From: Chelonoidis abingdonii
Taxonomy: Eukaryota > Chordata > Testudines > Testudinidae
Assembly: GCF_003597395.2 (NCBI RefSeq)
Contig: NC_133770.1
Location: 13,464,066 to 13,528,065 of the forward strand
Reading direction: 5' to 3'
DNA length: 64,000 nt
The notes under the pieces are model-generated. The model was not told the origin of the DNA. It saw only the letters and a list, made by a program, of their open reading frames with translations, and did no database searches. Position 1 is the stretch's first letter. Each line of letters opens with the position of its first letter. Of the stretch, positions 11,958 through 23,331 are shown in pieces. Made by a program: the position numbers and the translations under genes.

Positions 11958-12927
11958 CGGGGCAGGCAAACCTGAGGGCTGCATTGGGTTTCGTAAATTG
12001 CATGGACAGCCGGTTAGGGGAGGGGGTCATGGCCTGCCCCCCCCATATGCACCCCGCAGACTCCTGCCCCAACCCCCCCTGTTCCCTGATGGCCCCTCTA
12101 GGACCCCTGCCCCATCCACATACCCCCACTCCCTGTCCCCTGACNNNNNNNNNNNNNNNNNNNNNNNNNNNNNNNNNNNNNNNNNNNNNNNNNNNNNNNN
12201 NNNNNNNNNNNNNNNNNNNNNNNNNNNNNNNNNNNNNNNNNNNNNNNNNNNNNNNNNNNNNNNNNNNNNNNNNNNNNNNNNNNNNNNNNNNNNNNNNNNN
12301 NNNNNNNNNNNNNNNNNNNNNNNNNNNNNNNNNNNNNNNNNNNNNNNNNNNNNNNNNNNNNNNNNNNNNNNNNNNNNNNNNNNNNNGGCCCCCTCAGGAC
12401 CCCTGCCCCACCCAACAACGCCTTCTCCCTGTCCCCTGACTGCCCCCTGCAGCCCCATCCAACCCTTCCATCTTCCTGACTGCCCTCCCAGAACTCCTGC
12501 CCCCATTCAACCCCCCTGTTCCTACCCTGACCGCCTGAACCCCTATCCATACCCTCGCCCACTGACCACCACCCCAAACTCCCCTGCCCTCTATCCAACC
12601 CCCTCTGCTCCCTGCCCCCTTACCGCGCTGCCTGGAGCACCGGTAGCTGGCGGTGCTACAGCCATGCTGGCTGGCTGGAGCCGGGCCACGCCACTGCCAC
12701 GCAGCACAGAGACTGGGTCATGCTGGGCTCTGCAGCGGCGCTGCCCCAGGAGCTCGCAGCCCCACCCCCCAGAGCATTGCGCCGGTGGTGGAGCGAGCAA
12801 GCGGAGGCTGCGGGGGAACAGCAGGGGAGGGGCTGGGGGCTAGCCTCCCGGGGCAGGAGCTCAGGGGCTAAGCAGGACGGTCCTGCGGGCCTGATGTGGC
12901 CTGTGGGCTATAGTTTGCCCACCTCTG
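11958..12927. mobile_element. hAT element with CCCCTGCCC minisatellite, perfect target duplication
   Basis: Perfect 8-bp repeats GTCTAAGA lie at 11950-11957 and 12928-12935. The right end, read in reverse, is CAGAGGTGGGCAAACTATAG; the left end is CGGGGCAGGCAAAC, consistent with CA to CG change. The interior is C-rich with diverged CCCCTGACTGCCCCC-like units and contains an assembly gap. No transposase frame is visible. Confidence 0.85.
12145..12386. other. Assembly gap (242 N)
   Basis: A run of N lies inside the C-rich minisatellite of the surrounding hAT element, a usual cause of gaps. Frames crossing it are meaningless. Confidence 0.99.
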
Positions 12928-12935
12928 GTCTAAGA

Positions 12936-15900
12936 TGAACAGGAACAAGTGCAACTGTTCAGGAGTACAGCCTTGAGTGCCAGGGAGAATTCAACAGGTC
13001 CAGCCCTGCTGTCTTGATTCAGGCAAAGCTCCAACTGACTTGAGTAAGCAGTTCTGCCCGAGATAGGATTAGGTCTCTGCCCAACTGGTTTATAGTTTTT
13101 GATTTGGGATTTCTTTTCTGCATACAGACAATAGCACTTAGTCAGTAATGAAACTGACTGAGATCTGCTGCAGCTTTTCTTTGTTAGACCCACTTTAACT
13201 AAAAAAGCTGCTGAAGTTTCATTTGCCAGTTAGTAGAAGAAATAGCGCAGCTGGAAGGGATCACAGTCATCTCCACTCTCCAGTGATAAAACAGACCTGG
13301 GCAAAAAAATCCATCAGCTTTTCGCAGAGAGGAGCCCTATCATAAACGCAGCCCTGGTCCATACCTACACCCTGAGGGTGGGCTGGTCACTAGCTGACCT
13401 GAGATCTGGCTCTGGAGGTCAAAACTGGCCCAGAGAGCTGGAACAAACCCCAGATCTGAACAGTGGATCGGGAGCCAAAGGTGGTACCTCTGGTGTTTCT
13501 CTCCATCCTCACAGGATTGGAAAATCAGATTGTGAGGAACACAAGAGCCACCCCCTCTTTTGGATCACTGAAGTTCCCAGCATCAAACTCAAATCACACA
13601 TTACCCTTTGTTTGAAGAACAGAGGCTGCTCTGGCCATAGTGCAGCCTGAGCAAGCTCTCCAGCCCAATCTGATCAGTTGTAAAGGTCTAGGTCAGCTGG
13701 AGATGAGGGAGTGCATAGGGACCCAGGCTGACAGCCAGACAGTTCCTGCCCAGCTCTGATACTGACTGATGTTACGTAAATCACTGAGGCTACCTTGTGA
13801 CTTGGACGACACATCTGTGCTGTGGGATAAGGGGCAGTACGAATGCCCCTACATGTGCTACTCAGGTCAGCTACGCAGACCCAGGAGCAAGTAGATGGTG
13901 AATGGAGTGAGCTTTGGCTCCACCCATAAAGCATTGACCATACAGCTGTGCTGGTGCAGGGGGTGGCAGAGTCTGCTGCTGGTTTGGGTCAGCAGCACAT
14001 TGCTAGACCCCCAAAGCTAGAGTGAAGCAGAGATGGAATTATGCCTCAGTGGTGTGGCTGCCTCCTTGCAAGGCTCAGGACCCTGCCAAAAGGCACAATC
14101 CAGCCCTTAGCCGCTCTGGGCTTCAGTTTCCACATCTGCAACAAGAGGATACTGATGCCTGAGTAAAGCCCTGTGAGATCTCTGCCTGAGAAGTACTAAG
14201 TACTGTAGTATTGTGTTTCAGAGGAGTATCTGAAGCAAAGCTCTGATCTTTTGGAGGTTCATTCATCCCGTCAACGTGCAGAGGCCAGAACCCAAACACT
14301 AGATTTGGCCACTGATTGGAGCTGGGGACATTCAGGTTTGGGCTTTGGTTCAGCCTCATTTCTACTGCTGATGGGGATCTTGCAACCAGATGATCAGAAC
14401 CACAAAATCAAAGCTGAGCAGCTGACAAAGAAACAAACGGGCTAATCAGATCAGAGGCACCCACATTTCAGAACGTCTGAGCTCAGCTGGTTTGTTTATG
14501 TAGTTTAAACAAGCCACTCCCAAGAAACAAACAAGGAGATAGATAGAACATCCTGTTCAAAACTCAGCGGAGCTCTACACAAATTGTTCAGAGGACAGTG
14601 GTTCTGGGCGAGGCCTGCTCTAGCGAAGCAAACAGTGGGCTCACCCCTGCAGGGCACTGCGTGCCCTCAGCATCCACTGAAGGGCACAGGAACTGACAGC
14701 ATTGCAGAATTGGGCTTCAGACACACAGTGGTTCGCTGGGAATACTATTCACAAGGGGAACATTTGCGGGTAGTCCATTTTCAGTCTGATGCTCTCATCA
14801 GACAAAGGCATTAAATGGGACATTTAAGTTGAACAAACACACTTCTGAACCCCTTCTTGCCTGAACTAGGATCAGTATGCCACACCCAACCGTTCAAAAA
14901 GCATGAGTCAGGATCCAAAAAAAATCCTGATGTTTGGCTTAAAACCCCTGAGAGGTTTTAAAAGTAATAAAGTTGGGGGTGCTTCTTCTTTGCTTTCTGG
15001 TTTGAGTCTTTAGGGCACACTCGGGTCATCTTTCCAAGCTCTGCCCTGCAACGACAAGGGCTCAGCCACTTACTCTTTACTAATGAAAGTTGAAAGTCTT
15101 GTGTAACCATGTAACTCCAGGAGCTGGGAGGGACTGTGAAAACATACTACAAGGTCGCAAGCCTTGCAGCAAAACTGTGAGCTGATGTGAATGTAAAATA
15201 TATGTAAATAGATAATTGACGTGCTACGAGGAGATTTTCAGAGACACAACTCCCACCTCTTATTCACTTCTAATGGGAATTAAGAGCCTTAGCTACTAAG
15301 CTGATGACTCCTATGTGAACTCATCAGGAAGCACTGATTTCACACAACTGTCCACACAGACATGTCATCCATCTCCTTCCCAGGTGGGGGTGCAGAGGAA
15401 CAGTGAGGGATGTGCTCCAGAAAGCTCAGCCTCGATCTACAACCCTTTGGTCTAAGAACCACTCCCTGCGATGTTTTGATTGAGCATCACAATGACAGGA
15501 TTAAAGGTCAATATCTTCATAGCTTGTTTATGGAGACCAGCTTCCTTGATGTCACAAGACAAGGCAGCGCTAACAATTAAGGTCTAATCTCCGGCATTTG
15601 GTCCATTTAGATTTTGTGGGAAGGCAAGATAGTCACTGACTGGTCCTGGGCGGATCTGACAGCATTAGTCCCAAGAATATGCTTTGGTCACTAGGGGATT
15701 TGCATGTGCAAAGCAACAGCTCAACATTGTGCCCTCTGGTCCCTACCTGGTAACAGTCAGAAATCCCAAGCATTCCCAGCACCCATTGAATCTGTTCCCT
15801 GATTTGGGACTTGTTCCTGCAAGGTGATACACACTCCTGTGGGGTGAGAACATCCCACTGATTTCAATGGAAGCTCAGGGCACTCAGGCTTAGATCCGCA

Positions 15901-16534
15901 GAGGTATTTAAGTGCTGATGGGAGTTAGGTGCCCAAATACTTTTGAGGATCTGGGCCTCAGGGCCATGCAGGACAAAGCCCTTGATGTAACTTGTATCAG
16001 GTTTCCAGCGCAAATAGTGACACCAATAAATTTGGAATCCCCGTCCCATTTCACAACAGTCACTGAAAAGTGTCTCTTTCTGTAAACATTCCTGACAGTA
16101 AACTCCCCTAAAGTCAACGGGAGAGGTCGGTGCCCAGCAGCTCTGTAGTTCCAGGTCTTGTGATGGTATATTCACAGGGCAGAATTTGGCAAGGAATTTA
16201 CTGAGCTGTTTCTAAACCCACAGGCATGTGACTGAAAGGAAACAGACAAGAACCTCTGGAGCGGGGCCACGTTTTACTAACTGAAATCTAAACAAGGAAG
16301 GAAGGAAAGGAAAATACCGCTCACCCTGGAGGAAATGTGAATGGAGTTTACATGCACTTGGCTTTGATGCCACACAATAGTGTAGTCTGTGTGTGTGCGT
16401 TGTGAGCGGCATCTTTCCCTGTCTCTGTGAGGAATGTGCATGTTGATTTGACAGCTGTTTACTGCCTGGATCAGTCTTGCAGAAGAGGAATCTAAAGTTA
16501 TTTCTTGCTCTAGGTATTTATATGGCCCTCGTCA
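12936..16534. other. Intron between exons 13 and 14, no named feature
   Basis: I see only weak fragments: a MIR-like tail near 14100-14175 (TCAGTTTCCACATCTGCAAC) and a TTAGGTGCC-type remnant near 15895-15960. No exon or RNA gene. Confidence 0.4.
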
Positions 16535-16750
16535 GTGCAGTACCAGATAGCCTCACTGTTACTAATGATCCATCCTCACAACAGCCTGTGAGGAGGGAAG
16601 TATCATCATCTCCATTTTGCTGATAGGGAACTACATGTAGGAGAGAATAAGTGACTTGCCCAAGGTCACAGAGGAAGTCTGTGGCAGAGCAGGAATTGAA
16701 CCCAGCTCTTCAGGGTCACAGTCTGTAACCACAAGACCTTTCATCCTTCC
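16535..16750 (+). mobile_element. MIR/CORE-type SINE remnant
   Basis: TGACTTGCCCAAGGTCACAG, GGCAGAGCAGGAATTGAACC and CCACAAGACC occur in the order known for this ancient SINE group. It abuts the hAT insertion at 16759. Confidence 0.7.
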
Positions 16751-16758
16751 TCCTAGAG

Positions 16759-16989
16759 CAGTGGTTCTCAAACTTTTGTACTGGTGACCCCTTTCACATA
16801 CCAAGCCTCTGAGTGCAACTCCCCCCTCCCCCACCTTATAAATGAAAAACACATTTTAATATATTTAACACCATAATAAATGCTAGAGGCAAAGTGGGCT
16901 TTGGGGTGGAGCCTGACAGCTCATGACCCTCCCATGTAATAACCTTGCAACCCCCTCAGGGGTCCTGACCGTCAGTTTGAGAATCCCTG
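16759..16989. mobile_element. hAT element, 231 bp
   Basis: Ends are CAGTGGTTCTCAAAC and GTTTGAGAATCCCTG. Flanking 8-bp repeats are TCCTAGAG (16751-16758) and TCCTAGAC (16990-16997), 7 of 8 matching. Confidence 0.85.
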
Positions 16990-17741
16990 TCCTAGACATC
17001 CATGATGTATGTGAATTTAGCACTGATGAAAAGTGCCAGTTTGGTGAATTAAGTCCTGTATTTATCTACAGGACAGATGCAAAGTTTCCCCACCTTGTCC
17101 CATCAAAGAGTGTAAGCACCATGCTATGAGGAGGATGATTCGATCCATACGGCCCATTGAGTGGGTGAGACCATTCCCATCAGATCCATGTACAGAGGGG
17201 ACCCTCTGTGACAGATCCCAGCAGACAAGTCCAGGGGCAAGGGAAAGGGTGGCACAGCCACTGCAGAGGCATATGACTGTGGCCTCTCGTGAATCCTCTC
17301 CAGGCTTGATAGCAGGCCCCATAGTAGCTTCCTTGGCAAAGGACAGGCCGATCCCTCCAGAGGAAAATTCTTTCCTTCTGAAAGGGTACTGAGGCCTGAG
17401 CCCAATGGTAACAAAGCCATGCAGTTATTCTGTTTTTGCACCAGTGTTAATGAGCTCAGGATCTGGTTCACTGTCCACATCCAGCAGCAGAGGCATGGCA
17501 GCGGGTCCAGATCTGAGCCTGCTGCTCTGTACCATGAGCTGTTCTACTTGCCGGTAGGCACATCAGGGTGGGTGAGGGGAGGCCACGTTTAGCTGCACTT
17601 TGGAGGGTGTCATCGCACAAAAGCATGTAAGGGTGTGAATTACATTACATTACTTGTGCACAGAGTGAAACCATGCCAGCGTATCCGTGGGATGCTCTGA
17701 TGGAGTGAGAAGCAAAGCTGTGATGCAGAAATCCCTCTTAC

Positions 17742-17874
17742 CGTTGTTTTCAATGACTTTGGTTTGTTTCTTGCCATTGTCCCGCTGGACCCCATGAACC
17801 TCGACTGTCACCCTTGGATCCACAATGGAGTTTTTGCTTTTGTTCACCTTGGGCAGCTGCTGGCCGGAGATGAT
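17742..17874 (-). CDS. PLCD1: PLCD1 exon 13: first part of C2 domain
   Basis: Forty-four codons plus one base encode [20 protein letters not shown] and VTVEVHGV, ending KVIENN. This is the first strand and calcium-binding loop of the C2 domain, which docks the enzyme on membranes. The acceptor is CTCTGCAG and the donor AACG|GTAAGA; the split Gly opens the next exon's GFNPKW motif. Confidence 0.95.
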
Positions 17875-18330
17875 CTGCAGAGGAAGCAGAGGGGACAGTA
17901 GCACATGTTCAGGATGAGACTTGATTTGCAAAACTGTCGTCTCTTTTCTCAAGGCAATATCCCTTGGGAATACAGCAAGTATAGCGTCAGACCACCGTTC
18001 TCGCAAAACTCCAGCACCTGATGCTTCAGGGAAAAGTGTGAAAAGGCCACAGTGTTTTTGGTCAACTGTGCAATGCTCCACCAGCCGTAGCAAGGGGCAG
18101 GGAGAAGGAATTCCTAACGGACCCCTGCTGATGCGCGATTTATCCCCTGAACCAAAACTGAAGGATGTTTACCAAATAAATGCTTGTAGCCATAACAATA
18201 AATAATGACCTATGAGCCTTGACTACCCTTGTTTTATCCTTTTCACACATTTTATACTAAACCAAGAAGGCGAAGTCATGAAAAGAGAGTGCTTTCTGTG
18301 AGCTGGGCTCTGCCACCCCAACACATTATG

Positions 18331-18460
18331 ATTATCATTTATTATTTGAATTGTGATCATCTTAGCAGCTGCAGTCATGGATCAGGACCGCACTGTGCTA
18401 GGCACTGTTCAAACACAGACCAAGACAGCCCCTGCCCCACAGACCTTATAGTACCATAGG
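18331..18460 (+). repeat. Ancient amniote repeat, copy 1
   Basis: CACTGTGCTAGGCACTGTTC and CAGCCCCTGCCCCACAGA recur, diverged, at 35455-35545 (partial), 38235-38285, 46841-46975 and 50009-50140. It is common in amniotes as an old SINE- or LINE-tail-like family; I do not assign a name. Confidence 0.55.
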
Positions 18461-18734
18461 CCCTGAGCCTACCAAGATTTACACATCTCCTTCACTTTAT
18501 GAATACTGAATAATCCCACTGACTACTCTGTGCATCAAGTTAAGCATGTGCGTGACTCTTTGTTGAACTGGGGCCTTACTCTGTGAGCAGTCCCTTTGAC
18601 TTTGAAAGGAATTCTCGCAGAGGCCCCGATTCACACTGAAGTCAACAAAGCCCGACGCCAGCTCTGTCCACATATCTATTCAAGTGACACCATTATAGGA
18701 CCTAATTACATCAGCAACGCACAGGGCCATTCAC

Positions 18735-19680
18735 CTGCACATCTACCAACGTGATATATGCCATCATGTGCCAGCAATGGCCCTCTGCCATGTACATTGG
18801 CCAAACCGGACAGTCTCTACGCAAAGAATAAATGGACACAATCTGACATCAGGAATCATAACATTCAAAAACCAGTGGGAGAACACTTCAACCTCTCTAA
18901 CCACTCAGTGACAGACTTGAGGTGGCAATTTTGCTACCAAAACTTCAAAAACACGACTCCAAAGAGAGACTGTCGAACTCGAATTAATATGCAATTAGTA
19001 CATTAACTCAGGCCTAAACAGAGACTGGGAATGGTTGGGTCATTACACTAATTGAATCTATTTCCCTATGTTAAGTTCTCCTCACACTTTCTATGAGTCA
19101 TCTTAATTATCACTTCAAAAGTTTTTTTCCTCCTGCTGATGACAGCTCATCTCAATTGATTAGACTCTTCCTGTTGGTATGCTACTTCCACCTTTTCATG
19201 TTCTATGTATGATAAATATCTCCTGTCTGTGTGTTCCATTCTATGCATCCAAAGAAGTGAGCTGTAGCTCACGAAGCTCATGCTGAATAAATTTGTTAGG
19301 GTTGGCTACATTGGCACTTTACAGCGCTGCAACTTTCGTGCTCAGGGGTGTGAAAAAACACCCCCCTGAGCGCTGCAAGATGCAGCGCTGTAAAGTGTCA
19401 GTGTAATCAGGGTGGCAGCGCTGGGAGCGCGGCTCCCAGCACTGCACGTTACACCTGTAAGGGATGTGGTTTACAAGCAGTGCTGGGAGAGCTCTCTCCC
19501 AGTGCTGCGGCTCTGACTACACTCACACTTCAAAGCGCTGCTGCGGCAGCGCTCCCACAGCGCTGCCGGGGCAGTGCTTTGAAATTTCTAATGTAGCCAA
19601 GCCCTTAGTCTCTAAGATGCCACAAGTACTCCTGTTCTTTTTGTGGATACAGACTAACACGGCTGCTACTCTGAAAACTG
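18735..19680 (+). mobile_element. Penelope-like retroelement, 3' part with GIY-YIG endonuclease remains
   Basis: From about 18750 two plus frames carry the C-terminal endonuclease text: IYAIMCQQCPSAMYIGQTGQ (with the YIG motif), then after a frameshift SDIRNHNIQKPVGEHFNLSN. In a third frame GLNRDWEWLGHYTN and a stop close the coding end at about 19054. This is the GIY-YIG domain and C terminus typical of Penelope/Neptune elements. The 3' repeat follows at 19240, with the stem GTGAGCTGTAGCTCAC and the AATAAATTTGTTA tail. It is interrupted at 19299-19604 by a MITE and resumes to about 19680. Frameshifts and stops show it is dead. Confidence 0.85.
19299..19604. mobile_element. Harbinger-like MITE nested in the Penelope tail, 306 bp
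   Basis: Ends GGGTTGGCTACATT and AATGTAGCCAAGCCC are inverted, with one base of difference in length. They are flanked by TTA at 19296-19298 and 19605-19607, the target duplication of PIF/Harbinger elements. Removing the insert restores the tail TTTGTTAGTCTCTAAG. The interior is a GC-rich palindrome built of CAGCGCTG words. Confidence 0.85.
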
Positions 19681-19869
19681 AAGTCAATGGGACTCATGCA
19701 CGTGACTGATTACTTCAATGACTAGAGCTGGACTTAAGCAGGAGTTTCAATCTTGGTGAATCGGGCCCATGAAAGTACTGCTCAGTGCGGGTAGAGGTGG
19801 CAGAATTTAGATTTGTAGAAGCACACAAAGTTGGCATTGCTGTTACAATTTTCCTATTCCAATTCTTAC

Positions 19870-20048
19870 TTTCATCTGGAGTTTCTTCGGCATCCACCAG
19901 GCTCCTTCTGTGATGGATTTGGGATTGAATTTGGATTGCTTGTCCCGAAGGAAGTGTGGCTTTAGGACATACCCAGAAAACCCATTGTCCTGGAATCGAC
20001 CCTGGTAAATATCCATTTCTGGGCCTGGCGTCTGGAAATTCAAGGCAA
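19870..20048 (-). CDS. PLCD1: PLCD1 exon 12: end of Y domain
   Basis: After the split Ile, 59 codons encode [16 protein letters not shown], the strand containing [15 protein letters not shown], and [12 protein letters not shown]. This closes the TIM barrel and leads into C2. The acceptor follows a T-rich tract (TTTTTTGTTCCAG), and the donor is AAA|GTAAGA. Confidence 0.95.
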
Positions 20049-20219
20049 CTGGAACAAAAAAAATAAAATAAAATTCACCTTCCTGTAAGCCAACACACCT
20101 GGTTTTATAGCGATTTTTACAGAATACAGCTACCTTCATGCATATAAAGATTTGCCTCTGTGATCTGCAGCACAATAGTGATAAATTTTGCTTCCTAGAG
20201 CACTTTTCACCTGAGGATT

Positions 20220-20960
20220 TCACAGACTTTAAAGGGACCATCCTGACCATCTAGTCTGACCTCCTGCATAACACAGAGTTTCACCCAGTAATTCCTAAAC
20301 TGAGACTACACTGTCAGGTTGAAATGGAGAGTATCTTTGAGAAAGACTTTCAATACAGGTTAAAAGATTTCCAGTGCTGAAGAACCCACCACATCCATAG
20401 GTAAGTTGTTTCAATGGCTAATTAACTCACTGAAAATTGCACTTTTCTTCCAGTCTGAATTTATCCAGCTTCAGTTTCCATCCATCTGAGATTTTTAGGC
20501 CTTTGTCTGCTAGATTAAGAAGCTCTATATTTTCAGAAATCTCCATGTAGTTACTTAGACCCAGATCTTCAAAGGTAACTTAGAAATGTACATACCTCTG
20601 GGGACCTGAGCCTTATAGACTGATCAAATCACCTCTCAGCCTTCTCTTGGCTAGACTAAATAGACTGAACTTCTTTACTCTCTCACTATATGGCAGGTTT
20701 TCCAGACCTCGAATCATTGTGGTAGCTCTTTTCTGAGCCCCTTTCCAGGTTATCAACAGCTTTTTTGAAGTGTGTACACCAGAACTGGACACTGTATCCA
20801 GTAGTGGTCTCACAAGTGCCGCGTACAGAGGTAATACCACATCTCTGCTTCTACTCGATATTCCTTTTCTTATACAGCCGAGGAGCGTGTTAACGCTCCT
20901 TGCCACCACACTGTAGTGGGAGGTCATGTTCAGCTGGTTTTCCACCAGGAACACTAAGTC
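20220..20960 (-). mobile_element. CR1 LINE, 5'-truncated
   Basis: Minus-strand frame 20954-20613 encodes the end of the CR1 ORF2 protein, with TLLGCIRKGISSRSRDVVLP, RATTMIRGLENLPYSERVKK and FSLFSLAKRRLRGDLI. The 3' UTR continues to a CR1 terminus (GGTCAGACTAGATGGTCAGG) near 20225. It sits in the intron just upstream of exon 12. Confidence 0.85.
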
Positions 20961-21079
20961 CTAAGTGCCCCACAAAAATTAAAGACAAAAATGATCCTCT
21001 CATTCACACCTCTATTTTTTCACCAATAAATAAAACACAAATAAATGCAACATTATATGCCCACTTACATGAGTGCCCA

Positions 21080-21225
21080 TATATGGGCATAGATGCCTAA
21101 TTTTCAGCACCCATGTTTAACAACGTTGGTCTCAGTGAATTCTCCAAGGTCACAGCAGCAGCTGGGAATAGAACCCAGAATGCCAGACCTTCAAGAGCAT
21201 TCTCTAACCATTGGACCATTTTTTC
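21080..21225 (+). mobile_element. MIR/CORE-type SINE remnant
   Basis: CTCCAAGGTCACAGCAGCAG, then AATAGAACCCAGAATGCC and CTCTAACCATTGGACCA, follow the pattern of this group. Confidence 0.6.
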
Positions 21226-21526
21226 ACTTATAGGGGTATGGAATGGGCAAAAATACTTTATTTCACAAGTAGCTTCATGGAGCCCTTGTTTTCACAATTT
21301 GATTTTGAAATATTCATATCTCCTCAAAGTTTCAGTGTTCCAGGAATTTTAAAAGATTACTACTTTGTGTTAGATCTGTTACTTTTGTACCCAGGAACTC
21401 ATCAGCTAAGGCACAGACAGCAGGCTAAATAACCGGTTTGCTTATTCAGCTGCTGTTGCTTCTTTCTTTGTCACACTGTATTCCTCCACTACTATGGGTC
21501 TTGATACATATTGGTGCCCTCTAGCG

Positions 21527-21639
21527 CAGTATTTCTCAACCTTTTTGATACCAGGGACTGGTTTGCTGCCTTCCTAAACTGTGTCAGAGAGATCTCAGGA
21601 ACTAATACCAGTCCAGGAACCGGTCATTGAGAAATACTT
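21527..21639. mobile_element. Short hAT element, 113 bp
   Basis: Ends CAGTATTTCTCAACC and TTGAGAAATACTT are inverted. The flanks CTCTAGCG and TTCTAGTG match at 6 of 8 positions. Confidence 0.7.
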
Positions 21640-21719
21640 TTCTAGTGGTTAGGCATGGAACACATGCAATTACATTACCTACATTACACTTTGAATACAG
21701 GAAGCAGCTGCAGAAAATG

Positions 21720-21870
21720 AGGAAGTATGGAGTTTCATAGTTACAGCACTGCACTGGGACTCAGGAGGTCTACATTCATTCCTGGCTAGCCACAGGTTTT
21801 CTGTCTGACCTGGGGAATGTATCTTCTGTTTCTACGTTCCCCATTTGTTAAACACAAATACCAAGAGTTC
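21720..21870 (+). mobile_element. MIR/CORE-type SINE remnant
   Basis: The order CACTGGGACTCAGGAGGTCT, CTGACCTGGGGAA, then TTCCCCATTTGTTAAA matches the tRNA-unrelated body of MIR-like SINEs. Confidence 0.5.
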
Positions 21871-22124
21871 ACTATCTCACAGAAAACAAAACTCATGACA
21901 GATGTTAATCATGTTGTTTAATGCATTGCTAGAATATGTTTACTATAAATAATCTTCCCCATCAGTGTGCTGGGTTACAGGGTTGATTGGTTTCCATGCC
22001 CAATCAGTGCTTAGCTTCTCTTCAGGGACTGAGGCCACACACAGGTCAGTCAGATACTAACAACATTTAGGTCCCTGTTGATCTGGGTCCAGTTTGCAAC
22101 CTGGCAGCTTTCAATTGCACTTAC

Positions 22125-22241
22125 TGATCTGACATCCAACGTTCCACAAGTCAACTGGGTTATAGTTGGAAGAATCTGTCCTCCAGCCAGCAGGATAGAC
22201 CCGGCTCAAATGCCTGATGTTGTGGTGAATAAAACTGGTTC
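22125..22241 (-). CDS. PLCD1: PLCD1 exon 11: Y domain with substrate-binding Arg and Tyr
   Basis: This short exon has no initiator ATG in frame, so it shows no ORF of its own, but it translates cleanly: a split Gly, then [18 protein letters not shown] and [17 protein letters not shown]. Arg and Tyr of SRVYP match human R549 and Y551. The acceptor is TTTCTCTAG. The donor is ATCA|GTAAGT, giving a split Ile completed by the next exon. It falls between its neighbours in order and phase. Confidence 0.93.
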
Positions 22242-22409
22242 CTAGAGAAATAAACACCCTTTTGAGTGATTTGTGCTATTTCTATTCCTTTTTAATGTCA
22301 TGCAGCTCCTTTACTTGTCTTCGCCTGTGTTTTAACTTTTAACCCAGCTGGGAGACATAGCTGAAATAATTCTGTCCAGCCGACTGCAGTGTTGTACCTA
22401 CATTACTTA

Positions 22410-22433
22410 CACACACACACACACACACACACA
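22410..22433. repeat. (CA)n microsatellite
   Basis: A pure run of about 12 CA units lies in the intron between exons 10 and 11, some 170 bases upstream of the exon 11 acceptor. Confidence 0.98.
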
Positions 22434-22829
22434 ATTCACCACATTACAATATCTATTTAAGATGTTTACTACCATGCTTAAGGAGTGTAAAATGCTGCTC
22501 TGGCTAAAATTACCCTCAAGGTACCGGTTGTGGATTACAAAAGAGATCCAAGAGACAGAACTGAAAGCAGCACAAATACTTAATAGTGGGGTAGGGAGGG
22601 AAGTTGCGATTTATATGTAGAGAGACAATGCTAAGTTGTTTTTAGATTCTAAGGTGCTACCAATCGTGCAGGAGAGGACTCTCTTTTTCTGGCCATCTTG
22701 CCTTTAAAAGCGAATCATCACATGGCAAGACTAGAGAAGGAAGCGAGCACAGAATGTGTGGGTTCACGAACAAGGGGACTAACTTGGAGGGGACTAGCAA
22801 AGCCTGTTGACAAGGCTGGAGGCACGTAC

Positions 22830-22986
22830 CTGACTCCTGCACCAGTTTCTGGGCTTTGCTCTCGGTGAAGGACGACATCTCGTAGAAGGGGCGGGGGGAG
22901 GTGGTGTTGTCAAAGCCCTGGAAGTGGACGCTCTTGCAGTAGATGACGATGTCCGATAACTCCTTGGCCAGCTTTAATTTGGCGCT
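22830..22986 (-). CDS. PLCD1: PLCD1 exon 10: start of catalytic Y domain
   Basis: Fifty-two codons plus one base encode [20 protein letters not shown], then [19 protein letters not shown]. The second Ser of EMSSF matches human S522, a substrate-binding residue. The acceptor is TCTCCAG and the donor TCAG|GTACGT. Confidence 0.94.
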
Positions 22987-23331
22987 CTGGAGACAAGGAA
23001 GCAACAGGTTTGGCCTTTCTTCCACACGTGCCCTCCCAACTGCACAGTGTACGCACTCCAGTGATCACCGGGGAAGGACACCAGGGCCTCATTCCTGTCT
23101 CCTTCACAGAGGGATCCCCCAGTTTTTAAACACTCAGAACCTTTAATGCAACTGGACTGTACTCGGCTTCCCCTCCTCTCCCAGAACAGGTTGCTTTCAA
23201 CGCTGACCACGTGAATAGGCTGATTCTTGGTTGCACATTTGGTCTAGGCAAACCCCACTCCAGTTAAGAAACAACTCAGGATGGCTGTGGGATTGGTATT
23301 TGCATGCTGTTACTCAGTTCACTTTTCTGGC

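Noticed and set aside
11891..12843. Frames of about 160-280 residues
   Set aside because: They cross a gap and a C-rich minisatellite inside a hAT element.
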